Shown: positions 1 through 9,660, counted from the stretch's first letter. The stretch is DNA of 57,508 bases from Salinimicrobium xinjiangense DSM 19287 (GCF_000423585.1 NZ_KE384054.1:202664-260171); one strand, 5' to 3'. Numbers and translations are program-made. The notes: generated from the letters alone by a model not told the origin.

Positions 1-51
1 AATATTTTACAATTTCTTCGTGTTCTTCTTTTTTCACTTTGTGCTCTTCGT

Positions 52-478
52 GTGAAATTTGTCTCATGCTGGCGCGGATTTGTAATCCGTGCCGATTTTA
101 AACAACTGCGCCTCTGTGAAATTTACCTATATGTTGTCCCTACGGGACAATGATTCAGGAGGCGATTTTATTTTCTACCCATATTTTATCCCTACGGGAC
201 ATGATTCGCTTATCTGCGTCCTCTGCGATTATCCTTTGCGGCTGCGTGAAATTTGTCTCAGGTTGGCGCGGATTTGTAATCCGTGCCGATTTTAAACAAC
301 TGCGCCTCTGTGAAATTTACCTATATGTTGTCCCTACGGGACAATGATTCAGGAGGCGATTTTATTTTCTACCCATATTTTATCCCTACGGGACATGATT
401 CGCTTATCTGCGTCCTCTGCGATTATCCTTTGCGGCTGCGTGAAATTTGTCTCAGGTTGGCGCGGATTTGTAATCCGT
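52..478. repeat. 194-bp tandem direct repeat, two full copies plus a partial third
   Basis: Units begin at 52, 246 and 440, exactly 194 bp apart. They are nearly identical; the first copy differs by a few bases just after its start. Each unit contains a palindrome-like GCGCGGATTTGTAATCCGTG and two copies of a TCCCTACGGGA motif. Two weak open frames (89-295 and 283-480) are simply this repeat read twice and are not genes. The flanks hold further diverged pieces, with CTTCGTG-like words in 16-52 and CTACGGG motifs near 497 and 522. It resembles the REP-like palindromic repeats of Bacteroidota genomes. Confidence 0.9.
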
Positions 479-551
479 GACGAAATATAACTCTTTCCTA
501 CGGGGACTGTCCAGAAGCTGACCTACGGGACAAAAGCAGAATGGGAATGTG

Positions 552-656
552 GTGCCTGGAAACTGGGTTTGGGATTTGGTGCCTGGAATTTCGGATTTGG
601 CTCCATTTTGAAATCTGGGTATTGGAATTTTGTCACCTTTTGGTGCTTGGTGCTTG
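552..656. repeat. Degenerate heptad-phased array, about 15 units
   Basis: Read in 7-bp steps from 552, the sequence alternates related words such as GTGCCTG, GATTTGG and GTGCTTG without losing register, ending in two identical GTGCTTG units. It lies downstream of proB, beyond that gene's terminator. The array at 36504-36573 carries similar words on the opposite strand. Between 657 and 716 there is a small hairpin (TCGCTGAAGCTTCGGCG) and nothing else recognisable. Confidence 0.75.
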
Positions 657-716
657 GCCCTCCTTCGCTGAAGCTTCGGCGGGTAAAAATTTGGTGCCTG
701 ACCATTTGGTGTTTAC

Positions 717-749
717 AAAAAAAGGCTGCACATCTCTGCACAGCCTTTT
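717..749 (-). terminator. Rho-independent terminator of proA-proB
   Basis: AAGGCTGTGCAGAG on the minus strand pairs with the following TGCAGCCTT and runs into a stretch of T residues. It sits about 26 nt beyond the proB stop codon. Confidence 0.8.
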
Positions 750-774
750 CATTTATAAATAAACCTTCAGGTTT

Positions 775-1596
775 CTAATGATGGATCCTGGTAAATTGCA
801 CCTTGTCCTCAATGGCATTCAGAATGAAATTATCATCTAGTCCATTAACAATCCAGGTTTCGATCTTCGCTTTTTGAGTGATCTCGGCAGCTGAAACTTT
901 TGAGCTCATTCCGCCGGTACCATGAGTGGATTTTGTCTCACTCATCACCTCTTTTTTAAGGGCATCAAGGTCGCTTACCTTACGAATGGTCTCCGGAGTT
1001 TTAGCTTCAATTGAACCTTTTTTGTAGACTCCGTGAGTATTGGTCGCGATGATAAATAGATCTACATCCAGCAGAGCTGCGGTTTGTGCCGCAAGATTGT
1101 CATTGTCTCCGAACTTGATCGCGTCTGTAGACGAAGTGTCATTTTCATTAATGATAGGAATGTAATCATTCTCGATCAAAACATTTACGGTGTTAACGAT
1201 ATTCTGCCTCGATTCTTCATTACTAAAGTCGTTTGGCGAAAGCAAACACTGCCCTATCAATAATCCCAGTTCCCTGAAATTTTCCTGAAAAATACGCATC
1301 AGGTGAGGCTGACCAATAGAGGCCAGAGCCTGCTTTACGTCAATATTCTCCCCACTGCGTTCCAGGTTTACGAATTGTTTGGCCACAGCAACGGCACCGG
1401 AGCTAATGATCACGAATTCGTATTTATCCTTTAAAGTGGCGATCTGCCTGCCTATATCTTCAATTTTTCCTCTTGAAATGTGATCGGTTTCTTTGGTTAG
1501 TGTATTAGAACCTAATTTTAATAGTATCCTTTTCTTCTTCTTTGGAGTTTCCATTTCTATATTATTCTGTTCTAAAATTTTATCTAGTTTGTCCAT
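775..1596 (-). CDS. proB: Glutamate 5-kinase
   Basis: Phosphorylates L-glutamate to gamma-glutamyl phosphate, the first step of proline synthesis in the cytoplasm. The amino-acid kinase fold is visible: nucleotide-binding KLGSNTL near residue 27, IISSGAVAVAK, the glutamate-binding INENDTSSTDAI, GDNDNLAA, and GTGGMSSKVSAAEI towards the C terminus. At 273 residues it lacks the C-terminal PUA domain of the roughly 367-residue E. coli enzyme, so it is the short form. The start overlaps the 3' end of proA by 17 nt, which implies translational coupling. Met15 is an alternative start that would remove most of the overlap. Confidence 0.95.
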   Translation of the reverse strand: MDKLDKILEQNNIEMETPKKKKRILLKLGSNTLTKETDHISRGKIEDIGRQIATLKDKYEFVIISSGAVAVAKQFVNLERSGENIDVKQALASIGQPHLMRIFQENFRELGLLIGQCLLSPNDFSNEESRQNIVNTVNVLIENDYIPIINENDTSSTDAIKFGDNDNLAAQTAALLDVDLFIIATNTHGVYKKGSIEAKTPETIRKVSDLDALKKEVMSETKSTHGTGGMSSKVSAAEITQKAKIETWIVNGLDDNFILNAIEDKVQFTRIHH

Positions 1597-2776
1597 TTCC
1601 GTGTATATACCATTTATTGGTTACTAAATGCTGCAGACCAATAGGTCCACGCTGGTGTAGTTTATCTGTACTAATAGCGAGTTCTCCACCAAGTCCTAAC
1701 TGTCCGCCATCAGTGAATCGTGTGGAGGCATTGTGATAGACCGCTGCATTGTCCACATTTTCCATGAAATGTTGTGCAGTTTTATCATCTTTCGAAATTA
1801 TAGATGCTGAATGTCCACCCGAATATTTATTGATCTTCGCAATAGCTTCAGTTGTTGAATCCACCTCTCCTATAAGAGCCTTATAATCCAAGAACTCTTC
1901 GTACCACTCATCTTCATTCTCTACAGGTCGGCTGCCATTCATATTCTCCAATGATCTGTCTGCAATGATCTCCACATTATTGTCTGAAAGGGCTTTTTGA
2001 AGCTCGCTTAGAAATTCTTCCTTATTAGGAAGTTCTGAATTAATGAGGATCTTGTCAACTGCATTACAGGCGGAGATCTTTCCGGTTTTACCGTTAAGGA
2101 TCACATCGATTGCAATATCTGTGTTGGCGTTTTTGTCAACATAGACAAAATTATTTCCGCGGCCGCTAACGATAACCTGGGCAGAGGAGTTCTCTTTAAC
2201 AAATTTAATAAGTCGCTCGCCACCTCTTGGTACCACAAGGTCGACCCGCTGATTTGGGTTAGCCAGGAATTCCTGCGTCTGCTTTCTGTCAAACTGAAGG
2301 TATTCCACCCACTTCGGAGAAATGTTATTTTCCTCAAGAGCTTTATGCCACAATTTCACGATCTCCAGGTTGGAATTAAGGGATTCCTTTCCGCCTTTTA
2401 AAAGGATCTTATTTCCCGATTTAAAGGCGATCCCTGCTGCTTCAACAGTTACATCGGGACGGGATTCGTAAATGATCATCACTGTCCCAAAAGATGCAGT
2501 TTTGTTGTAAACCTGCATTCCGTTGTCATGCTTAAAGCTGAATCTTTCCACTCCCACAGGATCTTCCTGAGAAGCTAAATGTTTTAATGAAGCGACCATT
2601 CCTTCAATTTTGGAATCATCTACCTTGAGACGGTCTTCCATGGCCAGATCTTCACCCGAATAAGAGTCGAGATCTATTTTATTTGCTTTTAAAATGTTGT
2701 CTTTTTCCTTTTCCACAAGATTTGCCATTGAGATCAAAACGGCGTTACGTTCATCAATGGTTAACTGAGTGTTCAT
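1580..2776 (-). CDS. proA: Glutamate-5-semialdehyde dehydrogenase (gamma-glutamyl phosphate reductase)
   Basis: Reduces gamma-glutamyl phosphate with NADPH to glutamate semialdehyde, which cyclises to the proline precursor P5C. The 398-residue protein shows the aldehyde-dehydrogenase-like fold: YESRPDVTVEAAG, GNKILLKGGKE, VVPRGGERLI, and the catalytic cysteine at about residue 237 in KISACNAV. The C terminus carries the family signature GPIGLQHLVTNKW. It is the first gene of a proA-proB pair, the reverse of the common proBA order but complete for the two steps. The 132 bp upstream hold a terminator for the neighbouring efflux operon and no clear consensus promoter. Confidence 0.95.
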   Translation of the reverse strand: MNTQLTIDERNAVLISMANLVEKEKDNILKANKIDLDSYSGEDLAMEDRLKVDDSKIEGMVASLKHLASQEDPVGVERFSFKHDNGMQVYNKTASFGTVMIIYESRPDVTVEAAGIAFKSGNKILLKGGKESLNSNLEIVKLWHKALEENNISPKWVEYLQFDRKQTQEFLANPNQRVDLVVPRGGERLIKFVKENSSAQVIVSGRGNNFVYVDKNANTDIAIDVILNGKTGKISACNAVDKILINSELPNKEEFLSELQKALSDNNVEIIADRSLENMNGSRPVENEDEWYEEFLDYKALIGEVDSTTEAIAKINKYSGGHSASIISKDDKTAQHFMENVDNAAVYHNASTRFTDGGQLGLGGELAISTDKLHQRGPIGLQHLVTNKWYIHGNGQTR

Positions 2777-2850
2777 TCGTTGAATTTTAATTAATATTAA
2801 ATTTTACCTGTGCATAGTGTCCAAACACTTTGCCATAGTCCGGAATAAAA

Positions 2851-2880
2851 ATAAAAACCTCCGGAAAATCCGGAGGTTTC
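2851..2880 (-). terminator. Rho-independent terminator of the efflux operon
   Basis: AACCTCCGGATTTTCCGGAG folds into a stem that closes with GGTT and is followed on the minus strand by TTTTTATTTTTA. It begins about 29 nt beyond the RND transporter stop. Confidence 0.88.
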
Positions 2881-2908
2881 AAAAATATAAGGTCTCAAAA
2901 ATGCCATT

Positions 2909-5900
2909 TTAGGAAAGTCTTCTTTCTCTTCTGTTTCGCATTCTTACCCTGCCCCGGTTAACCAGATAAAGCATAGCCGGTACTACGACAAGGGTAAGGA
3001 AGGTTGCAAAGATCAACCCGAAGATCACCGTCCACGCCAATGGCCCCCAAAAAATCACATTATCTCCTCCAATATAAATTTGAGGATCATAATCTGTGAA
3101 AAGGGAGAAAAAGTCAATGTTTAAGCCTATTGCGAGTGGAATTAGACCTAAAACTGTCGTTATGGCAGTTAAAAGTACCGGCCGCAATCTTGACTTACCA
3201 CCTTCCACGATCATTTCAAAATACTGGCCTTTTGTCAGCAAATCCTTATCATCAAGTCCCAGGCTGTCCTTTTTGCGGTCAATTAGTATCTGCGTATAAT
3301 CTACCAGAACAATGGCATTATTCACCACAATTCCCGCAAGGGAAATAATTCCCATCATGGTCATGATGATAATGAAATCCATCTGGAATATAACAAGCCC
3401 TAAAAAGACTCCCGCGAGCGAAAGGAAAACAGCCATCAGGATGATCAAAGGCTTCGGAATGGAATTGAACTGGGCTACCAGAATCAGAAGAATTCCGCCA
3501 AGTCCAATTAAAAGGGCCTTCAGCAAAAAGGACATATTCTCCTGCTGTTTCTCCTGCTCTCCTGTAAATTCCAGGGAGATATCCTGGGGCATATCGTAGG
3601 AAGCAAGTTCGGTTTGCAGTTGCTCCACGATCGCATTGCCATTATAACCTTCAAGAACATTGGAGTAAAGGGTGATCACCCGTTTAAGATCCTTTCTTTT
3701 AATGGAACTAAAAGCGGAAGTCAATTCAGTTTTTGTGACCGAAGAAATTGGAACCTGCACAATATTTCCGGTGTTCTGATCCTTAAAAGTAATGGGCTGA
3801 TTGAATAAAGCATTTTCATTATACCTGAAATCTTCATTGAACCTCACATTAATAGGATAATCCTCGTCTCCTTCCTTATAGGTGGAGATCTCTTCCCCAT
3901 AGATTGCCCGGCGCAGGGTTTGTCCCACTGCACCTGTTGATACTCCGAGCTGCCCGGCTTTCACCCGGTCTACACTAACATTTAGTTCGGGTTTGGATTT
4001 ATTGACATCGATCTGTAATTCCTCTATCCCGGGAATATTCATTTTCTGAATGAAATCTCGCAGGTTTTCGGCTGTGATCAACATCTGCTCGTAATCCTCT
4101 CCTTTGAGTTCAATATTGATAGGATATCCTACGGGTGGGCCTGCAGCGTCTTTTTCTACAATTACAGATGCTCCCGGTATATCCTGAACAGCATTTCTAA
4201 CTTCAGAAAGTACGTGGCTACTTCTCACACCTCTACGATCCTTGAATTCCCGCATGGATAAGGTCACTTTGCCCTTGTGGGGCATGGCATTCTGTTGCCC
4301 GCCGTCTGTCTGCGGATTCCCGGCACCCTGTCCTACCTGAGAGATGGCGGACTCGACCATAAAATTATATCCGTCTTCATCTTCATATTGTTCAATAACT
4401 TCATAAACCTGTTCTTCAATTTGTTTGGTAACCTCATTGGTTCTTCTAATATCGGTACCTTCAGGCAATTCGATATAGGTGATGATCTGGTTTGGTTCAT
4501 TTTCAGGAAAGAACAAAACCTTCGGCTGAACTATTCCCACAAGAACGAAGGAGATGATCAACATAGTTAGCGTTCCGAAGAATACCAGATAGGAGTTCTT
4601 TCCACGCAGACTATATCTAAGCGTTGATTCGTACTTCTTCTCCAGTTTCTTCAGAGCCCGGTACTGGAAAAAGTCTACCCAGGGGCTAAGGAAATATTTG
4701 TAAGCCCACAACAGGATTGCTGCGAGTATGGAAAGATTTCCAATAGCTCTAAGGCTTCCAAAATCGAGAATAAAGCCTGCCACTAAGAGTATAACCCCTG
4801 TACCGGCAAGTACTGCACTAATACGGATAAGTTTTTTCTTCGTGAGCTCTTTTTCCTCTGTCTTCATGTATTCAGAAGTCAGCATGGAATTGATAATAAG
4901 TGCCACGAACAAGGAAGAGCCCAGTACCACCGAGAGCGTGATTGGAAAATAGATCATGAATTTTCCAATGGTTCCCGGCCAGAGACCAAGGGGGAAAAAT
5001 GCTGCAAGGGTAGTTGCGGTAGAGGCAATTATTGGCCAGGCAATCTCGCCCACTCCCTGTTTTGCCGCTTTAATTCTTGGCACTCCCTGGTCCATAAGGC
5101 TGTAGACATTCTCCACGACCACAATCCCGTTATCCACAAGCATTCCCAACCCCATTACCAAAGCGAAAAGCACCATCGTATTAAGGGTGAATCCTATGCT
5201 TGACAGAATAATAAAAGACAGGAACATAGAAAGCGGAATCGCAAATCCTACAAACAAAGCATTCCTGAAACCTAAAAAGAACATAAGAACTACCACAACC
5301 AGGATGACCCCAAAGATGATGTTGTTCACCAGGTCATCCACCATATTTTCTGTAGTGGTTGACTGGTCATTTGAAAATGTGATACGAAGGTCTTCGGGTA
5401 GATAAGTTTCCTGTTCGGCTTTTACGATTTCTTTGATGTCATTGATCGCTTCGATCATGTTTTTTCCACCACGCTTCTTGATGTCCAGCATGACAACCGG
5501 TTCTCCAAATTCACGGGCAAAAGTTGTTGGCTCCTGCTCCTGGAATCTTATTTCGGCAATATCCCTTAAAAAGACATTTCCATCTTCCCTTTTTACAATC
5601 ACGTTCCGCAGCTCATTTGGATCTGTGACCTCGCCCAGGATACGAATATTCTTCTGGATCCCGCCGCTTATAACATTTCCTCCCGAGATGGTCTGGTTCT
5701 CCATACTTACCGCACTAACGATGTCCTGGAAACTGACTTTTGATGCAGTCATCTTGTAAATGTCAACTGCAATTTCCACCTCTTTTTCTTCGGCGCCACG
5801 AACCGATGCTTCTTTTATCTGCGGAAGTAGCTCTATCCTGTCCTGCAGGTACTCGGCATATTCCTTTAGCTTCTGCACAGGATAATCTCCCGTAAGGTTG

Positions 5901-6361
5901 ACGTTGAGAATAGGCATTTCTTCTGAAATGTTCAGGTCGAAAACATTGGGTTCCACCTTTGCACCATTATCCAGGGTAGGCCAGGTAGTTGCTGCTTTTT
6001 GCTGATCTACCTTATCTTTTACCTTTTGCTTGGCAGCATCTATAGTAATGTCTTCGTCAAATTCAACGATCACCAGTGAATAGTCCTGAAGCGTTGTAGA
6101 CGAGATATCCTGAACCCCCGCAATATTGTTAAACTCCTGTTCGAGAGGTTCAGTTATGAATTTCTCCACATCTTCGGCCGAGTTTCCAGGGTTGATGGAG
6201 CTTACATAAATCTTGGTCTCTATGACTTCGGGGAATGATTCCCGCGGCATGCTGTAATATGACATCAATCCACCCACGAAGATGATGGCAATGATGACAT
6301 ACACCGTCATGCGATTTTCTATAGCCCAGGAAGAAAGTTTAAAATCTTTATCTAATTTCAT
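2909..6361 (-). CDS. RND (AcrB/HAE-type) efflux pump, inner-membrane permease
   Basis: The proton-driven permease of a tripartite efflux pump in the inner membrane. The 1150-residue sequence has the RND layout: an N-terminal helix (TVYVIIAIIFVGGLMSYY), a porter domain, a helix block with GMLVDNGIVVVENV, a second porter domain, and a second block with VNNAIVLVDYTQ. The AcrB Asp-Asp proton relay reads Asp-Asn here. A hydrophobic insert at roughly residues 510-575, between the first helix block and the second half, could add two helices relative to AcrB. It follows the MFP gene with a 1-nt gap and is last in the operon. The substrate cannot be read from sequence. Confidence 0.93.
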   Translation of the reverse strand: MKLDKDFKLSSWAIENRMTVYVIIAIIFVGGLMSYYSMPRESFPEVIETKIYVSSINPGNSAEDVEKFITEPLEQEFNNIAGVQDISSTTLQDYSLVIVEFDEDITIDAAKQKVKDKVDQQKAATTWPTLDNGAKVEPNVFDLNISEEMPILNVNLTGDYPVQKLKEYAEYLQDRIELLPQIKEASVRGAEEKEVEIAVDIYKMTASKVSFQDIVSAVSMENQTISGGNVISGGIQKNIRILGEVTDPNELRNVIVKREDGNVFLRDIAEIRFQEQEPTTFAREFGEPVVMLDIKKRGGKNMIEAINDIKEIVKAEQETYLPEDLRITFSNDQSTTTENMVDDLVNNIIFGVILVVVVLMFFLGFRNALFVGFAIPLSMFLSFIILSSIGFTLNTMVLFALVMGLGMLVDNGIVVVENVYSLMDQGVPRIKAAKQGVGEIAWPIIASTATTLAAFFPLGLWPGTIGKFMIYFPITLSVVLGSSLFVALIINSMLTSEYMKTEEKELTKKKLIRISAVLAGTGVILLVAGFILDFGSLRAIGNLSILAAILLWAYKYFLSPWVDFFQYRALKKLEKKYESTLRYSLRGKNSYLVFFGTLTMLIISFVLVGIVQPKVLFFPENEPNQIITYIELPEGTDIRRTNEVTKQIEEQVYEVIEQYEDEDGYNFMVESAISQVGQGAGNPQTDGGQQNAMPHKGKVTLSMREFKDRRGVRSSHVLSEVRNAVQDIPGASVIVEKDAAGPPVGYPINIELKGEDYEQMLITAENLRDFIQKMNIPGIEELQIDVNKSKPELNVSVDRVKAGQLGVSTGAVGQTLRRAIYGEEISTYKEGDEDYPINVRFNEDFRYNENALFNQPITFKDQNTGNIVQVPISSVTKTELTSAFSSIKRKDLKRVITLYSNVLEGYNGNAIVEQLQTELASYDMPQDISLEFTGEQEKQQENMSFLLKALLIGLGGILLILVAQFNSIPKPLIILMAVFLSLAGVFLGLVIFQMDFIIIMTMMGIISLAGIVVNNAIVLVDYTQILIDRKKDSLGLDDKDLLTKGQYFEMIVEGGKSRLRPVLLTAITTVLGLIPLAIGLNIDFFSLFTDYDPQIYIGGDNVIFWGPLAWTVIFGLIFATFLTLVVVPAMLYLVNRGRVRMRNRRERRLS

Positions 6362-6362
6362 T

Positions 6363-7550
6363 TTAGTTCTGCTTTGCGATCTTTACCTGTTCTCCTTCCT
6401 GTATGCTGCGGGCACCACTGGTGATGACCAGCTCGCCGGCCTGTAATCCCGAAAGTATCTCTACAGAGTTATCATAAGACCTGCCGGTTTCCAGGATCCT
6501 TCTTTCGGCTACACCCGTACTGTCTGTTTGTTTGGTTACGACATAAGCCACATTTTCTCCTGCGGAATTTTTCAGGATCACATTTTCGGGTATGATGATC
6601 GCTTCTTCTGAAGTGTAATCATTAAGCTTTACTGTAGCTATAAGATTAGGTTTTATCTGCTCGTTATTGGAAGGCACCGCCACCTGTATCTCAAAAGTCC
6701 TGTTGTTTGGATTTACAAAATTCCCCACCTGTCTTACCGTGCTTTCAAAGGAAGTGCCCGTTGCAGCGATCTCGACCATTACCTCTGTACCTTTTTTTAT
6801 ACTTCCCAGGTAGGATTCCGGTACTGCTGCACTTATGTACATATCAGAAAGATTAATGAGACGGAATAACCTGCTTTGCCCCGGGGCCACTACTTCTCCC
6901 TGTTCTGTGAAGATCTCATCTATTACTCCGCTAAAGGGAGCTCTTACTACTGTTTTTGCTAACTGACTACGCAACTGGTCAACCGAATTCTGCATGGCTT
7001 CATAGTTGGTTTTTGCTTCCAGGTACTGGATCTCACTACCTATATTTTGTTCCCACAGACGCTGCTGTCTTTCAAAGGTTGTTTTTGCAAGTGCCGCCTG
7101 TGCTTCCAGTTGTGCAAGCTGGCTGCCTAATCCTCCTTCGTCAATTCGTGCCAGGATCTGGCCTTTTTGAACCCGGTCTCCCTCGTTTACATTTACATTA
7201 AGAAGTACTCCTGAAAATTCAGGATAAATAGTGATGTTTTGTTTTGTCTCCACATCACCCGGAAGCTCAACATAATGCTTGAACAGGGAATCTTTCACCT
7301 GTCTCACACTAACAAGAGAGAATTTTGTATCTGTATCCAGTTCTTCAATGGCTGCATCGAGTTGAGCGATCTTTGAGGTAAGTTCGCTTTGTTGTGCACT
7401 TAATTCTGCTTTTTTAGCTCTTATTTCGCTAAGGTTTCCTTTTTCTATGACCTTCTCAACAGAATCTTCTTTTCCGCAGGAAACCAGAATTAGGAAACTT
7501 ATAATTAACAGGCTTATCTTTTTCATTTTTTGATGATTCATTTTTGTCAT
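6363..7550 (-). CDS. RND efflux pump periplasmic adaptor (membrane fusion protein), lipoprotein
   Basis: Bridges the permease and the outer-membrane channel across the periplasm. The N terminus carries a lipoprotein signal with lipobox LVSCG (Cys25 in the long reading). A coiled coil follows (LSAQQSELTSKIAQLDAAIEE), then a split lipoyl-type hairpin (SGVLLNVNVNEGDRVQKGQI and VRAPFSGVIDEIFTEQGEVV) and a C-terminal beta barrel. The start overlaps the tolC stop by one base (TAATG arrangement). The MKKISLL methionine a few codons in is an equally good start. The predicted lipid anchor is common in adaptors of this family. Confidence 0.92.
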   Translation of the reverse strand: MTKMNHQKMKKISLLIISFLILVSCGKEDSVEKVIEKGNLSEIRAKKAELSAQQSELTSKIAQLDAAIEELDTDTKFSLVSVRQVKDSLFKHYVELPGDVETKQNITIYPEFSGVLLNVNVNEGDRVQKGQILARIDEGGLGSQLAQLEAQAALAKTTFERQQRLWEQNIGSEIQYLEAKTNYEAMQNSVDQLRSQLAKTVVRAPFSGVIDEIFTEQGEVVAPGQSRLFRLINLSDMYISAAVPESYLGSIKKGTEVMVEIAATGTSFESTVRQVGNFVNPNNRTFEIQVAVPSNNEQIKPNLIATVKLNDYTSEEAIIIPENVILKNSAGENVAYVVTKQTDSTGVAERRILETGRSYDNSVEILSGLQAGELVITSGARSIQEGEQVKIAKQN

Positions 7551-8911
7551 TAGTCTTTTTCAGAATATGTTTTCGTACTCAGCACGTTTTCCAATTCCAC
7601 TTTAGCATTTATTACTTCAAGCATAGCCTGCAATACATTCTGCTGGGCTGTATAAAGTTGTCTTTGAGCTTCACTTAATTCAAAGCTGCTGGCGAGACCC
7701 TCAAAAAATTTGATCTGGTTCTTGTTCTCGATCCTTTCGGCCAGCGCCAGACTTTCCTGCTGTGCTTCATAATTCTCCAGGCTGAATCTATAATCGGCTT
7801 TGGCAGCATCTATTTCCAGAGAAACCCTGTTTTTTGTTTCCTCAAGGTCTAACAGGGCCTGCTCATATTCAAACTGCATTTGCTTTGTCCGGGAGTTTCT
7901 CATGCCACTGCTAAAGATGGGTATGTTTAGGCTCACTCCTAAGATAGATTGCTGAAAATATTCCTGGTCTTCATTAAAGAAAGTAAAGGCGTCACTGTGA
8001 CCTGTGGTTCCGTAGTTCAGGAATCCCGTGAGCTGTGGTAGTGCTTTTGCTTTTTCAAGTCTCACAAAAATGCGGGCAGCCTCTGCGGAATTTTCAGCTA
8101 TGCGCACATCAATATTCTCCTCCACCGGAATACTTTCCTGCAATAATTGAAGGTCATAAAACTGAAGGGCAAGAGTATTAAGGTCATCTGTGGGAATAAC
8201 CGGTCTCTCTACCGGTATTCCCATTGCCATATTAAGAAGTTGATAGGATATTTCCAGCATACGGCGGCTGCGGTTGAGATTGTTGTCAAGACTAAGACGG
8301 GTGATCTTAAGCTGTTCCACATCTTCCTCTTCGGCAAGACCGTTTTCAAAGATCTTTTGAGTGTCGTTAAGATTTTTGGTGACATTCTCCAGGTTATTCT
8401 CAAGAATTGAAATGCTTTCCCTGGCCATTAGCACGTTACCATATGCGTTGATAACAGCCTTTTTTACTTCGAGATCGGTCTTTGTTTTAGCATTTTTGGA
8501 GATTTGTAATAAGGTGCGGGCAGATTGTACACCAACAATGTAAGAACCGTCAAAAATGAGTTGTGACCAGGTTGCTGTGGCGCTGAGGTTTTGTTGGGTG
8601 CCAAAACGCACGGGTACAAAAGTCCCCGGATCACCGCCGGCAATTTCCCCCGGAATGAGTGTAACAGGTTGTTTCAGGAAATTCTGGTAATCCACATTGG
8701 CATTGATCTGCGGCAATCCCTGTGAAATGATCTCCCACTTTTGAGAAAGTGCTTTCTCTACCTCCTTTTCAGACCTGATCGATGAATAATTATTTTCCAG
8801 TCCCAGGGCAACGGCTTCTTCCAGGGAAAGACTAAGAGGAGTTGTCGCGGGGATTTGTGCCAGTGTTTGTAAGCACAATAGGCCGGTGATAATAAAAATT
8901 AGATTTTTCAT
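7550..8911 (-). CDS. TolC-family outer-membrane efflux channel
   Basis: Forms the outer-membrane exit duct of the pump. It is 453 residues with a signal peptide (hydrophobic core LIFIITGLLCL, cleavage after the LAQ region). Two repeated TolC-type helical halves follow, starting with LSLEEAVALGLENNYS and, in the second half, NIDVRIAENSAEAARIFVRL. The long heptad-rich helices are characteristic. It overlaps tetR upstream by 4 nt (ATGA) and the adaptor gene downstream by 1 nt, so all four genes appear to form one coupled transcript. Confidence 0.92.
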   Translation of the reverse strand: MKNLIFIITGLLCLQTLAQIPATTPLSLSLEEAVALGLENNYSSIRSEKEVEKALSQKWEIISQGLPQINANVDYQNFLKQPVTLIPGEIAGGDPGTFVPVRFGTQQNLSATATWSQLIFDGSYIVGVQSARTLLQISKNAKTKTDLEVKKAVINAYGNVLMARESISILENNLENVTKNLNDTQKIFENGLAEEEDVEQLKITRLSLDNNLNRSRRMLEISYQLLNMAMGIPVERPVIPTDDLNTLALQFYDLQLLQESIPVEENIDVRIAENSAEAARIFVRLEKAKALPQLTGFLNYGTTGHSDAFTFFNEDQEYFQQSILGVSLNIPIFSSGMRNSRTKQMQFEYEQALLDLEETKNRVSLEIDAAKADYRFSLENYEAQQESLALAERIENKNQIKFFEGLASSFELSEAQRQLYTAQQNVLQAMLEVINAKVELENVLSTKTYSEKD

Positions 8912-9516
8912 TTTGTAATTCCGGATTTTAACAGGGTTTCCAGTTTTTTAAGTCCTCTTGGGGTTACTATTGCTCTTAAATGATATTCGAGATGCATTTC
9001 TGTGAGTTCATTCATTGAAAATTCACCTTCGGCAAAAAATTCCCGGTCCTTAATTCCAACAATACCTATAAAATAGATACGGCTGATGAACTCCACAGGT
9101 AAGTCACTCCTGTAGACTCCTTCCCTGATCCCATTTTCGAGATTTTCTTTGGTTAGTCCTTCAAGAATATTTTTCTGTTTTTCCCTAACGGTTGAATAGA
9201 TCTTTGGATAATATTTTTGAAGTTGATATTGAGGAGAAGATTTTTCATCCTTTAGATGTTGACAGGCAAAATCCTTGATCTGAAAAAGTTCTTCAATAGG
9301 ATCATTGTTCTCATTTCTAATACTCTGTATGCCGGTAGAGATCTGCTCAAAGACATAGAAAGCAGTCGCTTCTATCAGTTTAGTTTTGGTAGGGAAATGG
9401 GCGTAAATGGTCTTTTTGGAAATACCCATCTCTCCCGCGATCTCATCCATGGTAACGCTTTTAACCCCGAAGGTGAGAAATAATTCTGCGGCTTTGGATA
9501 GTACTTGCTCTTTCAC
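8908..9516 (-). CDS. TetR-family repressor of the efflux operon
   Basis: A 202-residue one-component regulator. The N-terminal helix-turn-helix is canonical: AAELFLTFGVKSVTMDEIA then MGISKKTIYAHFPTKTKLI. The C-terminal ligand-binding half is divergent, so the inducer is unknown. It is the first gene of tetR-tolC-MFP-RND. A perfect 8-bp inverted repeat lies across the promoter just upstream, which fits autorepression of the whole operon released by a pump substrate. Confidence 0.93.
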   Translation of the reverse strand: MKEQVLSKAAELFLTFGVKSVTMDEIAGEMGISKKTIYAHFPTKTKLIEATAFYVFEQISTGIQSIRNENNDPIEELFQIKDFACQHLKDEKSSPQYQLQKYYPKIYSTVREKQKNILEGLTKENLENGIREGVYRSDLPVEFISRIYFIGIVGIKDREFFAEGEFSMNELTEMHLEYHLRAIVTPRGLKKLETLLKSGITK

Positions 9517-9538
9517 TTTTCTGAAAATTTAAGGCGTG

Positions 9539-9579
9539 CAAAGATACAAATGGAAACTTAAAAAACAATTAAAGTTTCC
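9539..9579 (-). promoter_or_regulatory. Promoter and palindromic operator of the tetR efflux operon
   Basis: On the minus strand a flavobacterial promoter is present: TTG (9566-9568), 19 nt, then TATCTTTG (9539-9546). A perfect inverted repeat GGAAACTT (9552-9559) and AAGTTTCC (9572-9579), separated by 12 bp, covers the -33 element and the spacer. A dimeric TetR bound there would block polymerase. The promoter matches consensus exactly; its role as the TetR site is inferred from position and symmetry. Confidence 0.8.
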
Positions 9580-9660
9580 GTAGTTTTTAATTTTCATTTC
9601 TTAGGTTCCAAAAAGGCCGGATTTTCTTCCTGTTTTGGTATTTTAGCGCAAAATTTTTTT

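Noticed and set aside
52-478. Possible CRISPR array or short genes (89-295, 283-480)
   Set aside because: The period is 194 bp with identical content and no distinct spacers; the open frames only mirror the repeat.
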